Shown piece by piece: positions 1 through 10,155 of a DNA stretch of 64,000 bases. Every line of letters begins with the position of its first letter. Positions within the stretch are counted from its first letter, which is position 1. Source of the stretch: Clostridiaceae bacterium (GTDB lineage Bacteria > Bacillota > Clostridia > Peptostreptococcales > T1SED10-28). The position numbers and the translations under genes are program-made. The notes beneath the pieces were generated by a model. The model was not told the origin of the DNA, made no database searches, and saw nothing but the letters and a program-made list of their open reading frames with translations. The stretch spans positions 1 through 64,000 of the forward strand of contig PWFQ01000014.1 in assembly GCA_003554105.1 (NCBI GenBank), given 5' to 3'.

Positions 1-3
1 ACT

Positions 4-1974
4 TTGACAAATGATAAACAAAAACGAATTCAAGATCAGGCTGAAGTGGAAATTAACGTCGAAGAGAAGCTGGCAGAACTGGATCAGTCCTCAAACGTCA
101 GGAAGCTGGCCGGGAATCTGGGAAAGCTTATCACTTTAATCGCAATTGTGATGTCATTATTTCATTTATATACTGCAGGCTTTGGAATTCTACTGGCAAT
201 GAAACAAAGAGCGATGCACTTAATGTTTGTTTTTGTCCTTGGTTTTTTGATGTATCCTGCCAGTAAGCGGTTTGACAAAACAAAAATTCAGTTTTTTGAC
301 TGGTTTTTAGCCGGTGGAGGGATTATCGTCACCGGATATATTCTGATGTTTTACGAAGAGCTGGTTCGTCGTGGAGGGCGACCGACCTCTCTTGATATGG
401 TAATGGGAGTTATTGCAATTATTTTGGTTTTAGAAGTTACCAGAAGAAGCATCGGGCCACAGCTTCCAATTATTGCTACAATTTTTCTGATTTATACCAT
501 TGTGGGACCCTATATTCCCGGAATTTTGGGGCATCGGGGTTATTCTGTTCAACGACTGGTAAACCAGATGTATATGACAACAGAAGGGATTTTTGGCACA
601 CCCTTGGGGGTATCGGCAACCTTTGTTTTTATGTTTATCCTCTTCGGTTCTTTTTTGGAGATCACAGGAGTCGGGCAGTTCTTCATTGATGTTGCCTTCG
701 CAGCTGCAGGGACTCGAAAAGGCGGACCGGCAAAAGCTGCGGTAATTGCCAGCGGATTTATGGGTTCAATCTCCGGGAGCTCCATTGCCAATACCGTAAC
801 AACGGGAGCATTTACTATTCCCCTGATGAAAAAAGTGGGGTATGAGCCGACCTTTGCAGGTGCGGTTGAAGCCGCTGCATCCACCGGAGGACAAATTCTT
901 CCCCCGATCATGGGAGCTGCAGCATTTATAATGTCAGAGTTTACAGGAATTCCATATATTCAGATCATTGCAAGCGCAGTTGTACCTGCATTGCTTTACT
1001 ACTTGGGAGTAATCACCATGGTTCATCTCCAAGCCTCCAAAAAAGGACTGGTGGGGATGAAAAAAGAAGATCTGCCGGTCTTCAAGACGGTTTTCCTTGA
1101 AGGGTTTCATCTTCTGATTCCTTTAGTGGGTGTTGTTTTTCTCCTGATTCGTTTTACACCCTTAAGAGCCGCATACTGGTCAATAATTATTGCCATGGCA
1201 GTAAGCATGTTACGGGCACACACCCGCATCGGTATCAAGGACATTCTTTCTGCACTTGAAGAAGGGGCAAAAAAAGCCATCGGTGTTGCAGCAGCATGTG
1301 CATGTGCGGGACTAATTGTAGGAGTAGTGACTCTAACCGGGTTAGGGCTTACTTTTGCAAATCTGATTGTCAATCTTGCCGGAGGATTGCTGCTTCCCAC
1401 CTTATTCCTTACCATGATTGCCTCAATAATCTTAGGACTCGGTTTACCGACGACGGCAAAGTACATTGTTTTAGCAACAATGGCAGTCCCTGCTCTTCTT
1501 GAACTGGGTGTTCCTTTGCTGGCAGCCCACTTGTTTGTATTATACTTTGGAGTTATAGCAGACGTTACTCCTCCGGTTGCTCTCGCAGCATATGCCGGTG
1601 CAGGAATCGCCGGAGGCGACTCATTTAAAACCGGAATACAGGCGTTGAAGCTTGGTTCGGCAGGTTTCCTGATTCCTTATATTTTTGCGATGAGTCCCGA
1701 GCTGCTTTTAGTGGACGTAACCTTTTTCGAAGCAGGACTGGCAATTATCACAGCCTGTCTTGGGGTCGTAGCATTTGGATCAGCAGTACAAGGCTATTTA
1801 CTGACAAACACCAAGATTTATGAACGGATAATGTTCCTCATATCGGCACTATTGCTTATCCATCCGAATAAACTTGTGGACTTGGCAGGCTTTGGAATTC
1901 TTGTAGTCGCTGTTATTCTTCAAGTTGGGCGAAGTCGTTCACAAAAAAACAATCCGGTGGAGGTCAGCTCTTAA
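4..1974 (+). CDS. TRAP transporter permease, fused 4TM/12TM (DctQM-type)
   Basis: 656-aa polytopic protein; GSISGSSIANTVTTGAFTIPLMKK, ASTGGQILPPIMGAAAFIMSEFTGIPY and GLGLPTTAKYIV motifs typical of TRAP 4TM/12TM fusion permeases. Confidence 0.93.
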   Translation: MTNDKQKRIQDQAEVEINVEEKLAELDQSSNVRKLAGNLGKLITLIAIVMSLFHLYTAGFGILLAMKQRAMHLMFVFVLGFLMYPASKRFDKTKIQFFDWFLAGGGIIVTGYILMFYEELVRRGGRPTSLDMVMGVIAIILVLEVTRRSIGPQLPIIATIFLIYTIVGPYIPGILGHRGYSVQRLVNQMYMTTEGIFGTPLGVSATFVFMFILFGSFLEITGVGQFFIDVAFAAAGTRKGGPAKAAVIASGFMGSISGSSIANTVTTGAFTIPLMKKVGYEPTFAGAVEAAASTGGQILPPIMGAAAFIMSEFTGIPYIQIIASAVVPALLYYLGVITMVHLQASKKGLVGMKKEDLPVFKTVFLEGFHLLIPLVGVVFLLIRFTPLRAAYWSIIIAMAVSMLRAHTRIGIKDILSALEEGAKKAIGVAAACACAGLIVGVVTLTGLGLTFANLIVNLAGGLLLPTLFLTMIASIILGLGLPTTAKYIVLATMAVPALLELGVPLLAAHLFVLYFGVIADVTPPVALAAYAGAGIAGGDSFKTGIQALKLGSAGFLIPYIFAMSPELLLVDVTFFEAGLAIITACLGVVAFGSAVQGYLLTNTKIYERIMFLISALLLIHPNKLVDLAGFGILVVAVILQVGRSRSQKNNPVEVSS

Positions 1975-2040
1975 ATCATCTTAAACCATAGAAGGAAGGG
2001 GACTGGTAACCCGGTCCCTTTTTAAAGAACAGGAGGTGTC

Positions 2041-2937
2041 TTGATGGAAGCATTAATGCCGGATCTTAAGGCGGTTTTCCGGGAAATCGAAGAGGTAATT
2101 ACGAAAGATGAGGGACAGAGGGGAATCTCCAATCTGGTTCCATCAGTCGAGGATCTGTTTAAAGGCACCCGAAGCCTTCAGGAGGGAAGTAAAATCCTTT
2201 TACTGACAGGGTTTACTGTACCGGAATGCAAAGCAGGGGAAAGTGACGGACCCCTGGGAACAATTTCTCTTGCCAAAGCCTTGGAAGACATTGGGAAGGA
2301 AGTAAGGATTGCCACTGATATTTACTCGAAAAGAATTATGGAAGGGCTTAGAGCTGAAAAAAATATTATTGGCCCAATTGAAGTATTTAACATTCAAGTA
2401 GAAAAAAAAGAGCTGGTCAAACTCCTGGACTCCTTTCAGCCTTCCCACATTATCGCCATTGAACGACCCGGGAAAGCCAGCAATGGTCGTTACCATTCAA
2501 TGCGTGGTGAAGACATTAGCGCTTTTGTAGGCGATCTGGAGCCGATTTTTGATCTGGCAAAACAAAGGAACATTCCCACCATCGCCATCGGAGACGGTGG
2601 AAACGAGATGGGAATGGGCAAAATCAAGGAGAAAGGGCAAAAATTCATTCATTTGGGTGAAAAAATCTTTGCGACATCTCAGAGTGACTACCTCATTCTT
2701 TCCGGAGTATCCAACTGGGGTGCCTATGGAATCGTTGCGGGGCTTTCTTTGTTAAGCGGAGTCGATCTTCTTCAGGAAGAAACAGAAGAGGTCCGGTTGT
2801 TAAAATCATTAATTGAGCTTGGCGGTGTAGATGGCTGCAGCAAGAAAAGAGAAATGACCGTTGACGGCTTAAGTCTGGGAAGCAACCTGGACGTCATTGT
2901 TCAATTAAAAAAGATCATTGCAAAAACCCTTGGATAA
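2041..2937 (+). CDS. DUF4392 (D-glutamate cyclase-like) protein
   Basis: 298 aa; GFTVPECKAGESDGPLGTISLAKALEDIGK, IERPGKASNGRYHSMRGEDIS, IGDGGNEMGMGKI motifs of the DUF4392/glutamate cyclase family. Confidence 0.82.
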   Translation: MMEALMPDLKAVFREIEEVITKDEGQRGISNLVPSVEDLFKGTRSLQEGSKILLLTGFTVPECKAGESDGPLGTISLAKALEDIGKEVRIATDIYSKRIMEGLRAEKNIIGPIEVFNIQVEKKELVKLLDSFQPSHIIAIERPGKASNGRYHSMRGEDISAFVGDLEPIFDLAKQRNIPTIAIGDGGNEMGMGKIKEKGQKFIHLGEKIFATSQSDYLILSGVSNWGAYGIVAGLSLLSGVDLLQEETEEVRLLKSLIELGGVDGCSKKREMTVDGLSLGSNLDVIVQLKKIIAKTLG

Positions 2938-2950
2938 GGGTTTTTTTATT
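2920..2950 (+). terminator. Rho-independent terminator overlapping the DUF4392 stop
   Basis: AAACCCTT-GGAT-AAGGGTTTTTTT. Confidence 0.7.
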
Positions 2951-2994
2951 TGAGCGGGGTATAACATATATAGAGGTAAAGAACGGGGTGAAAG

Positions 2995-4209
2995 GTGGAG
3001 TTTGAAATGATCGGTTTAGCATTGGAGGGAGGGGGCACTCGAGGGGCATATCAATTTGGTGCATGGAAGGCCTTCAGGAAATTAGGAGTGGAGTTTGATG
3101 GAATAGTGGGAACCTCCATTGGAGCACTTAACGGAGCATTAATGATTCAAAATGACTTTGAACGTGCCCATGAAATATGGTCTGAAATTGCACCTGAGAA
3201 GGTTATGAGAATTGACCCTGAAGTCTATGAATTGATCAAGCAAAGCGGTTTGAATTCCGAAAAATTCGGAATCCTGAAAGAACAGTTTCAAACGGTATTT
3301 CATGATGCGGGAATTGACATCTCACCATTAGAGAAAATGATCCGGGAATGCACCAAAGAGGACCTCATACGTAAATCAAAGAAAGATTTTGGAATTGTCA
3401 CTGTTTCTCTCACGAATTTTAAGCCTTTAGAGCTGTTTAAAGAAGATATCCCATATGGAAAGATGGCAGATTACCTCTTGGCGACTTCCTATCTCCCGGT
3501 TTTTAAGACCTCAAAACTGGATGGAAAGACTTTTTTAGATGGAGGCTTTTATAACAATCTTCCGATTAATATGCTGCAAGAGAAAAAGTATGAGAAAGTC
3601 ATCGCTGTCAGACTGATGAGTCGTGGTCCGGTTCGTATCAATAAAACCGCTAAAACTGATCTGTTAATGATTGAGCCCAGGCAAGACCTGGGAAAAATAT
3701 TGGATTTTTCCAGGGAAAAGGTGGACTATAATATTCAACTGGGATACTTTGATACCTTAAAGGCATTAAATAAGCTAAAAGGAAAAAACTATTATATAGA
3801 GGGAGGAATTAAAGAAGAGCAGTCGATATATTTCTTTTTGCAACTTAGTGCAACCTGTGTAAAGGAATTAGGGGATATTTTAGGAATCAAAATCAGAGAG
3901 CCCAAGAACCGGGCTCTGATGGAAGAAATCCTTCCGAAAATTGCAGAACTTATGCAGTTAAATGGGAATTGGACGTATGAAGAGCTTCTATTAAGAATTT
4001 TTGAAGAGATGGCAGCATATAAGAAAATTGAGGTATTTCATATCTATACTCCGGAGACATTGGTGGAGAGGATTAAAAGAAAAGATGTGCCAATGGAAAA
4101 GGAAACAGAAATTGAATTTCTAAAAAGCGAAATTTTTCTGCGTTTTAACAAAGAAAAGAGGGTGGAGGAAGTGATTAAAACCATGCTCAGAGAAAAATGG
4201 AGCTGGTGA
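2995..4209 (+). CDS. Patatin-like phospholipase family protein
   Basis: GGGTRGAYQFGAW oxyanion motif, GTSIGALNG nucleophile elbow, DGGF catalytic Asp motif. Confidence 0.92.
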   Translation: MEFEMIGLALEGGGTRGAYQFGAWKAFRKLGVEFDGIVGTSIGALNGALMIQNDFERAHEIWSEIAPEKVMRIDPEVYELIKQSGLNSEKFGILKEQFQTVFHDAGIDISPLEKMIRECTKEDLIRKSKKDFGIVTVSLTNFKPLELFKEDIPYGKMADYLLATSYLPVFKTSKLDGKTFLDGGFYNNLPINMLQEKKYEKVIAVRLMSRGPVRINKTAKTDLLMIEPRQDLGKILDFSREKVDYNIQLGYFDTLKALNKLKGKNYYIEGGIKEEQSIYFFLQLSATCVKELGDILGIKIREPKNRALMEEILPKIAELMQLNGNWTYEELLLRIFEEMAAYKKIEVFHIYTPETLVERIKRKDVPMEKETEIEFLKSEIFLRFNKEKRVEEVIKTMLREKWSW

Positions 4210-4374
4210 TCTATGCAGATATTTTGAGCTGTTACAACGTGCTTCACTTTAATGGTGATTGACTTAAGTATTTTTATCATTTTAGAGAAATACAATCCGC
4301 ACAGACTTTTGCATAGAAAAAAGCTCATATCCGGAGATGACAACTCTGGAGATGAGCTTCTTTTGATCCATGGA

Positions 4375-4749
4375 CTATTTAACTTCGATTTTTTTACTGT
4401 TAATCCATAGGCCATGGATATTACAGTAGCTGATTGCATAGACAGTACCGGATTTCTTTAGCTTCACAGAAGTAAGCCCCGTGGGTTCGGTAAAATTATC
4501 GCTTTCTCCGTGAGCGGAAAAATTGAAGTTGGCCAATTCGATGGGAAACTTTGCTCCATCAGGATGAAACATCACTTTGAACCATGCAATATAGTGTTCA
4601 AAAGTATTGGGATGTCCGATGGCATCGCCGATAGAAACTTTCAGGTCAAACTTCTCATCAGCCTGTACACTCTCAGGGGCATGTATCACCGGTACATGTT
4701 TTTCACCCTTCCAATCGCCTGTTTGAAAAAACGTTCCAAATCCTTCCAT
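4375..4749 (-). CDS. Class II desulfoferrodoxin / superoxide reductase (neelaredoxin type)
   Basis: 124 aa; EKHVPVIHAP, H-x-W-like EHYIAWFKVMF and CNIHGLW metal-ligand motifs of the SOR centre; no N-terminal desulforedoxin domain. Confidence 0.9.
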   Translation of the reverse strand: MEGFGTFFQTGDWKGEKHVPVIHAPESVQADEKFDLKVSIGDAIGHPNTFEHYIAWFKVMFHPDGAKFPIELANFNFSAHGESDNFTEPTGLTSVKLKKSGTVYAISYCNIHGLWINSKKIEVK

Positions 4750-4849
4750 AGTTAAAACCCTCCTATTAATTAATTAAATATCGAACACGTCATAGTATAT
4801 ATAACCAAATTCAAGGGAATATAACAGGATTTTCATGGAAAGAAGGAGA

Positions 4850-5506
4850 TTACGCTGATAATGCCGTTCCTTTTCGCATTTCCTTCAAAATGGTTTGAAC
4901 TTGTGGAACTTGAAGAAGAGCAATAATGATCAGCAACTCCATGCCGATATAGGAGCCGTTATAGGTAAGTGAATAAATGTAATCATTCATTCCTTCAGGA
5001 GTGAATTCTCTGAAAAAAACGACACCGGATAAAAAGCTCATAAGCAGTCTTCCGGTTCCGCCGACCAATGCACTGGTCCAAAGAGGCTTTTTAATAAGCC
5101 CGGCGAGACCGACAGCCCCATAGGCTAGAGGATAATCCAGTACGACCTGGAGCCAATGAATCATATAGGGATCTTGAATTAAGTTCAAAAACCCTAAGGA
5201 AATTCCTGCTAAAATCCCTGCAATCGGACCGAAGGCCACTGCAAAAATAATAAGAGGGAGCATTCCAGCTAATGTGACACTTCCTCCCTGCGGCATCCGA
5301 AAGAGTCGAATATAGGAAAGAACAAAGGATAGAGCAACACAAAGACTCCCATAAACCAGGACCTTTGTATTGAGCAATGTTCCTCCCTGGGTTGCTCTTT
5401 TTCGACGAAGAAAAAATAAAAAAAGAGGGATGAGGAGCATGATTCCTAAAATGACCCAGACATTAAAGGATATTTGGTGCAGACGAATTTCAAAATTCTC
5501 AAACAT
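4850..5506 (-). CDS. thiT: ECF-type thiamine transporter S component ThiT
   Basis: Polytopic ~218 aa protein with ThiT-like sequence (FRMPQGGSVTLAGMLPLIIFA) and a TPP riboswitch immediately upstream. Confidence 0.9.
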   Translation of the reverse strand: MFENFEIRLHQISFNVWVILGIMLLIPLFLFFLRRKRATQGGTLLNTKVLVYGSLCVALSFVLSYIRLFRMPQGGSVTLAGMLPLIIFAVAFGPIAGILAGISLGFLNLIQDPYMIHWLQVVLDYPLAYGAVGLAGLIKKPLWTSALVGGTGRLLMSFLSGVVFFREFTPEGMNDYIYSLTYNGSYIGMELLIIIALLQVPQVQTILKEMRKGTALSA

Positions 5507-5555
5507 AAAGACACATCCTTTCGAATATTATTTTACATACGATAATAGGATGCAA

Positions 5556-5584
5556 AAAAAGGGTGAACGGAAACCGTCACCCAG
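5556..5584 (-). terminator. Intrinsic terminator downstream of the TPP aptamer
   Basis: Minus strand GGGTGACGGTTTCCGTTCACCC followed by TTTTTTT. Confidence 0.75.
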
Positions 5585-5667
5585 TCAACGCTTCCCTACG
5601 CAGGTTCTAACCTACAGGTTTAAAGGGTTGGAGAAATCCTCTCAGCCAATGGCACCCCTAGCAATCG
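5585..5667 (-). promoter_or_regulatory. TPP riboswitch (THI element)
   Basis: Minus strand AGGGGTGCC..GGCTGAGAGG..ACCCTTTAAACCTG..TAGAACCTGCGTAGGGAAGC matches the conserved THI-box core. Confidence 0.95.
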
Positions 5668-5770
5668 TATTCTGTTTTCAGTGAAAGTATACCATAGTGT
5701 GGGCAAAAAGAAAACACTGTAGTATAATGAAAAAGGAAAATCGAAATACGAAATATCAGGGGGTCGAAAA

Positions 5771-7171
5771 ATGCCTAAAACCCAAGAGGAAAAAGAGATT
5801 CGGAAGAAGATTTTAGGGATGATTCTTCCGATAACCGGGGAAAACCTGTTGCAAATGAGTGCAGCATTCATAACCATGGCGATGATCGGCCGTTTGGAAC
5901 CTCACATGATCGGTGCGGTTGGAATTGGGCTTCGAGTTTTTAAAATCGTTTGGGCACTTCTTCGTGGAGTGATTACGGGAACTACGGTGTTTGTCGCTCA
6001 AGCCTACGGTGCAGAAGATTATGGAAAACTGAAACTCGTGGTTATACGTTCCTTTTTCTCGATTCTTCTCATCACTGTCATTTTACAGCAATTAATCTTC
6101 TGGAACGTAGAAAGCCTCATGAAATTTTTTGGTGCATCGGGGGCATTGTTGGAAGAGGGAATACCTTATCTTCAAATTCTAACCATAGGGATTCCATTCT
6201 TAGGGATTATGTTAGTGGTGGCGGGGGTACTTCAAGGGATGGGAAATGCAAAAACACCGATGAAGGTTGCCGCTATTATGAACGTGATCAATGTAGCGGT
6301 GAGTTATCTGCTGATTTTCGGGATGGGACCGATTCAAGGACAGGGTGTCATTGGCGCAGCCTGGGGAATGATCATCGCTCAAACCGTGGCAGGTTTTCTA
6401 GGGATATATATTCTATTCAATAAAGATGGAATTTTAAGGGGAACGGTATCGAAAGCACTCTTTTCCATGAAACTCCCAGACATTTGGCCAATCTACAGAG
6501 TCGGTTTGCCGACTGCAATGGAATCTGTTTTTTGGCAACTATCTTCAGTCATACTGACGATTGTGATCCTTTCCTACGGAGACTTAGCCTTCGCCTCCTA
6601 TCAACTGGGCCTTCAGGCAGAAGCGATCTCCTATATGCCTGCGATGGGTCTTGGAGTCGCTGCAACAGCTTTTGTGGGTCAGGCACTGGGAGCGAAAGAT
6701 CCTGAATTGGCAAGAAAATATTTAAGGGAAATTATCAAGGGGGGAATTTTGATTACGGGAATCAGTTCCTGTATACTGATTTTTTTACCCCATCAGGTAA
6801 TGAGATTACTGACTCCGGATCATCAAGTGATTGAAACTGCAGTATGGTATCTGATCTTCATGGGATTGGTTCAATTACCTCAAAACCTTGCAATGATTCT
6901 GAATGGAGCATTAAGGGGTGCAGGACACTCCCGGGTTCCAATGATCGTTGCGGGTTTCGGCATATGGGGAGTGCGCGTGCCTCTTGCTTTGATTTCAGCC
7001 TTTCTTTTTAAGATGCCCTTGATGTATATATGGTTAGCAATCTCTTTGGATCTTATCCTGCGATTCATATTAAGCTTAGTGCTCTATAAACGGAAAAACA
7101 TTTATCAGGGAAAAACTCTTATTGAACAAACACCGATTGTAAAAGAAAAACCGGAACCCTCTGCTTCCTAA
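5771..7171 (+). CDS. MATE family efflux transporter
   Basis: 466 aa, 12-TM MATE fold; GTTVFVAQAYGAED, ATAFVGQALGAKDP motifs. Confidence 0.93.
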   Translation: MPKTQEEKEIRKKILGMILPITGENLLQMSAAFITMAMIGRLEPHMIGAVGIGLRVFKIVWALLRGVITGTTVFVAQAYGAEDYGKLKLVVIRSFFSILLITVILQQLIFWNVESLMKFFGASGALLEEGIPYLQILTIGIPFLGIMLVVAGVLQGMGNAKTPMKVAAIMNVINVAVSYLLIFGMGPIQGQGVIGAAWGMIIAQTVAGFLGIYILFNKDGILRGTVSKALFSMKLPDIWPIYRVGLPTAMESVFWQLSSVILTIVILSYGDLAFASYQLGLQAEAISYMPAMGLGVAATAFVGQALGAKDPELARKYLREIIKGGILITGISSCILIFLPHQVMRLLTPDHQVIETAVWYLIFMGLVQLPQNLAMILNGALRGAGHSRVPMIVAGFGIWGVRVPLALISAFLFKMPLMYIWLAISLDLILRFILSLVLYKRKNIYQGKTLIEQTPIVKEKPEPSAS

Positions 7172-7303
7172 CTCATAAGGCTGTTGGTTATCACCATCAA
7201 AACCATCGGTGGCTTCAGGAGGAAGATCTTTGTTAAAAGAAAGAAAACCTCCGGTAAAATGGCAAATTGAATATAAGGATTCCTTATATACAACAACAAC
7301 TCT

Positions 7304-7346
7304 TATGGCTGAAAGCCAATAAAATCATTGCTTTCAGCCTTTTTTA
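7304..7346 (+). terminator. Rho-independent terminator
   Basis: GGCTGAAAGC ... GCTTTCAGCC followed by TTTTTT. Confidence 0.8.
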
Positions 7347-7439
7347 AGGATACAATAAATACAACCTTTTAATATTTTTTTAACAAAGGTTGTCCGAAAA
7401 ATCACAATGTAAGTATTAAATCTAAAGGAGGAGTTGTAC

Positions 7440-8417
7440 ATGAATTTCAGAGGGAACAAATTATTAATGCTTCTTTTGGTGCTGTTATTATCATTAGCAC
7501 TTGTTGCAGGATGTGGGGGAGACAATGGTGAGGAGCCGGCAGATGAGCCCCAGGAAGATAATGAAGAAGTGGTTGAAGATGATGACGATGATGAAGATGA
7601 TGCCGATGAAGGGGAAGAGGCAATTGATCCGGATGAGTTGATTAATCGTGTAACGAGAGCGTACTTTGACTCGATTACAATGGAGAGCAGCACGTGGAAC
7701 ATGATGCCTTTTGATGTTGCTTTAGAGAACATTGAAAACAATCCTGATGACTACTTTGTAGTAGATATGCGGGGAGCAGATGATTATGCAGGAGGCCACT
7801 TCCCGGGAGCTGTGCATATCCCATACAATCAAATGGCAGATCAAATGGACCGATTACCAGCAGAAAAAACCATCTTAGTCTATTGCTTTACAGGACAGAC
7901 TTCAGGACAGGCAATAGCTGCAATGCAATTGATGGGATTTGATGCCATCTCATTACAAGGTGGAATGAACTTCGGATGGGCTGCACTTGAGCTCGATGAT
8001 GATCTGCTTGAAACTGAAGGAACGGATTTGCCGGAGGCAAGTAACGAATGGAACGAGGAGCAGGAAATTCTGATTGTTGAGATCCACAAACACTTTACTC
8101 AAGGAACGAACTATATTGTCCGACCTGACGATGAACTTCTGGAAGCTCTTGAAGGGGATGTTGCGGTTCTTGACATTCGAAATGACGAAGTATTTGAAGA
8201 AGGACATATCGAAAATGCTTTCCTAATTCCTTTTGCAGAGATTGGAGAGCGAATGGATGAAATACCAAATGATAAGCCTGTATACGTTACCTGTTTCTCA
8301 GGACAGACTGCGGGTCAGGCGATTCTTAATCTTCGACTGAATGGAATTGAAGCATATTCGATTTATCGTGGTATGCGTGGATGGACAGGAGAAGAAATGC
8401 CGGTAGTTACTCCATAG
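7440..8417 (+). CDS. Lipoprotein with two rhodanese-like domains
   Basis: Lipobox-like LVAGC, acidic linker, two rhodanese domains with active-site loops CFTGQTSGQA and CFSGQTAGQA. Confidence 0.88.
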   Translation: MNFRGNKLLMLLLVLLLSLALVAGCGGDNGEEPADEPQEDNEEVVEDDDDDEDDADEGEEAIDPDELINRVTRAYFDSITMESSTWNMMPFDVALENIENNPDDYFVVDMRGADDYAGGHFPGAVHIPYNQMADQMDRLPAEKTILVYCFTGQTSGQAIAAMQLMGFDAISLQGGMNFGWAALELDDDLLETEGTDLPEASNEWNEEQEILIVEIHKHFTQGTNYIVRPDDELLEALEGDVAVLDIRNDEVFEEGHIENAFLIPFAEIGERMDEIPNDKPVYVTCFSGQTAGQAILNLRLNGIEAYSIYRGMRGWTGEEMPVVTP

Positions 8418-8458
8418 ATTAGAGAGAAGATTTAATAAGAACTGAAGAGTTCATAAGG

Positions 8459-8490
8459 GAAACCCTGTTTTGGGTTTCCCTTTTCTTTAT
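8459..8490. terminator. Bidirectional terminator hairpin
   Basis: GGGAAACCC-TGTTTT-GGGTTTCCC followed by TTTTC. Confidence 0.7.
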
Positions 8491-9899
8491 GATGCAAAAA
8501 CATTTTTCTTCTTTTCGGCATGAATTTCTGGCTCGTCTTCAATCACTTTTTTCTCCCATTTACGGGACAGATAAATTCCGAATCCGATGATGCATATAAT
8601 GAAGTTGCTCAATACCATGGAATACCAGATAGCATCGGCTCCAAGATCCGTAAGTCTACCGAAAAGATAAATCATTGGAATTCGAAGACCCCAAAGGCGA
8701 AACATATTAATAAACATTGCATACATTGTGTGCCCGGAGCCTTGGAAAAGGCCATTTAGAATTTGAAAGATCCCCATTAACGGGATGGATAAGGAGATCA
8801 GTTGAAGATAATCTGTTCCCAGAGCAATAACCACGGGGTCTTCTGCAGCAAAGATTCTTATAATATCCTCTGCAAGTAAAAAAGCGATGAAACCACCTAT
8901 AGCCATAAACACTGTGGACATGAGAATGCTGATTTTAAAAGTTGAACGGGCTCTTAAGATCTGATCCGCACCGAGATTTTGACCGACAATCGGAGCGACC
9001 GCATTACCGATTCCCATAGCAGGCATCATCACAACGCTATTAATACGGTTTCCGATTCCAAAGGCAGCGAGAGCCGAGTCGCCATAACTGAGTACAAACA
9101 TATTCAGTACGATAAATCCGAATGCAGCGGCGGATTGACCGATTGAAGCGGGTAATCCGACTTTGATAATTTTCCGGAGCATTGTCAAATCAGGACTCAG
9201 GTACTTCTTACGAATAATAATTCCATCTTTACGCATAAACAGTGTATAGATGCCATAACCGACAAAGATTGCTCTTGAAATCAGAGTAGCAATCGCTGCT
9301 CCCCGGATCCCCATGTATGGAATTGGACCGAGGCCAAAAATAAATACCGGGGACAGTACAATATTCAGGAGGGATCCGGCGACATTTAAGATCATGGGGG
9401 TGAAGGTGTTTCCCTGTCCCTGCATAATCGCATTATATACAATAAACATAAATATCACCGGCATCTCCAAAAACATGATACTCAAATACTGGGAGCCGTA
9501 AAGATGGACGTTTCCGGTTCCTCCCATTAAACTGATCATATGGGGAGTGAAAAAATAGCCAAGTAGTCCTAAGAATACTGACAGCACCAGAAGGAAAGAA
9601 AAGAGTTGAGATGCCACTTTATTCGCTTGATCTTCCTGATTTGCACCAATGTATTGAGAAATTAAAGAAGTTCCGGCAATATTCATGCCCATAGCGATGG
9701 ACAGGATTAAAAAAATCACAGGAAAAACCAATGTCATTGCAGCGACTTCCTCAGAACCTAAACGGCTAACCCAATAGGTGTCGGATAAATTATACAAGGT
9801 TTGGATGAAGTTATTGAACATGATGGGAGCGGCAAGGCTTATGAGAATTTTAGGGATCGGCCCCTTTAGTATTTGTTCTTTTTTTTCTTCAAAATTCAT
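8487..9899 (-). CDS. MATE family efflux transporter
   Basis: 470 aa; GPIPKILISLAAPIMFNNFIQTLYNLSDTYWVSRLG typical of MATE. Confidence 0.94.
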   Translation of the reverse strand: MNFEEKKEQILKGPIPKILISLAAPIMFNNFIQTLYNLSDTYWVSRLGSEEVAAMTLVFPVIFLILSIAMGMNIAGTSLISQYIGANQEDQANKVASQLFSFLLVLSVFLGLLGYFFTPHMISLMGGTGNVHLYGSQYLSIMFLEMPVIFMFIVYNAIMQGQGNTFTPMILNVAGSLLNIVLSPVFIFGLGPIPYMGIRGAAIATLISRAIFVGYGIYTLFMRKDGIIIRKKYLSPDLTMLRKIIKVGLPASIGQSAAAFGFIVLNMFVLSYGDSALAAFGIGNRINSVVMMPAMGIGNAVAPIVGQNLGADQILRARSTFKISILMSTVFMAIGGFIAFLLAEDIIRIFAAEDPVVIALGTDYLQLISLSIPLMGIFQILNGLFQGSGHTMYAMFINMFRLWGLRIPMIYLFGRLTDLGADAIWYSMVLSNFIICIIGFGIYLSRKWEKKVIEDEPEIHAEKKKNVFAS

Positions 9900-10155
9900 G
9901 GTAAGCTCCTTTTTAATTGTTTCGACAATCTAAATAGATTATACCATTAGGGAAAGAATTAATAAAGGAAAAACGAAAAATGGAGTTACCCACAATATAA
10001 TGTGCATACTGGGGATAAACCACCTAAATGTAGTGGAACATTTTTTCGAGTTATCCACAGGAGATGACGACATAAGAAGGAATTTACTGCTATAATAGAG
10101 CAAATAAGGGTATAATGGTTATGAGCACTGACTAAAAAAAGAAAGGGTGGAGCAT

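Noticed and set aside
549-1466. Minus-strand ORFs of ~120 aa inside the TRAP permease
   Set aside because: Shadow ORFs opposite a well-conserved permease reading frame.
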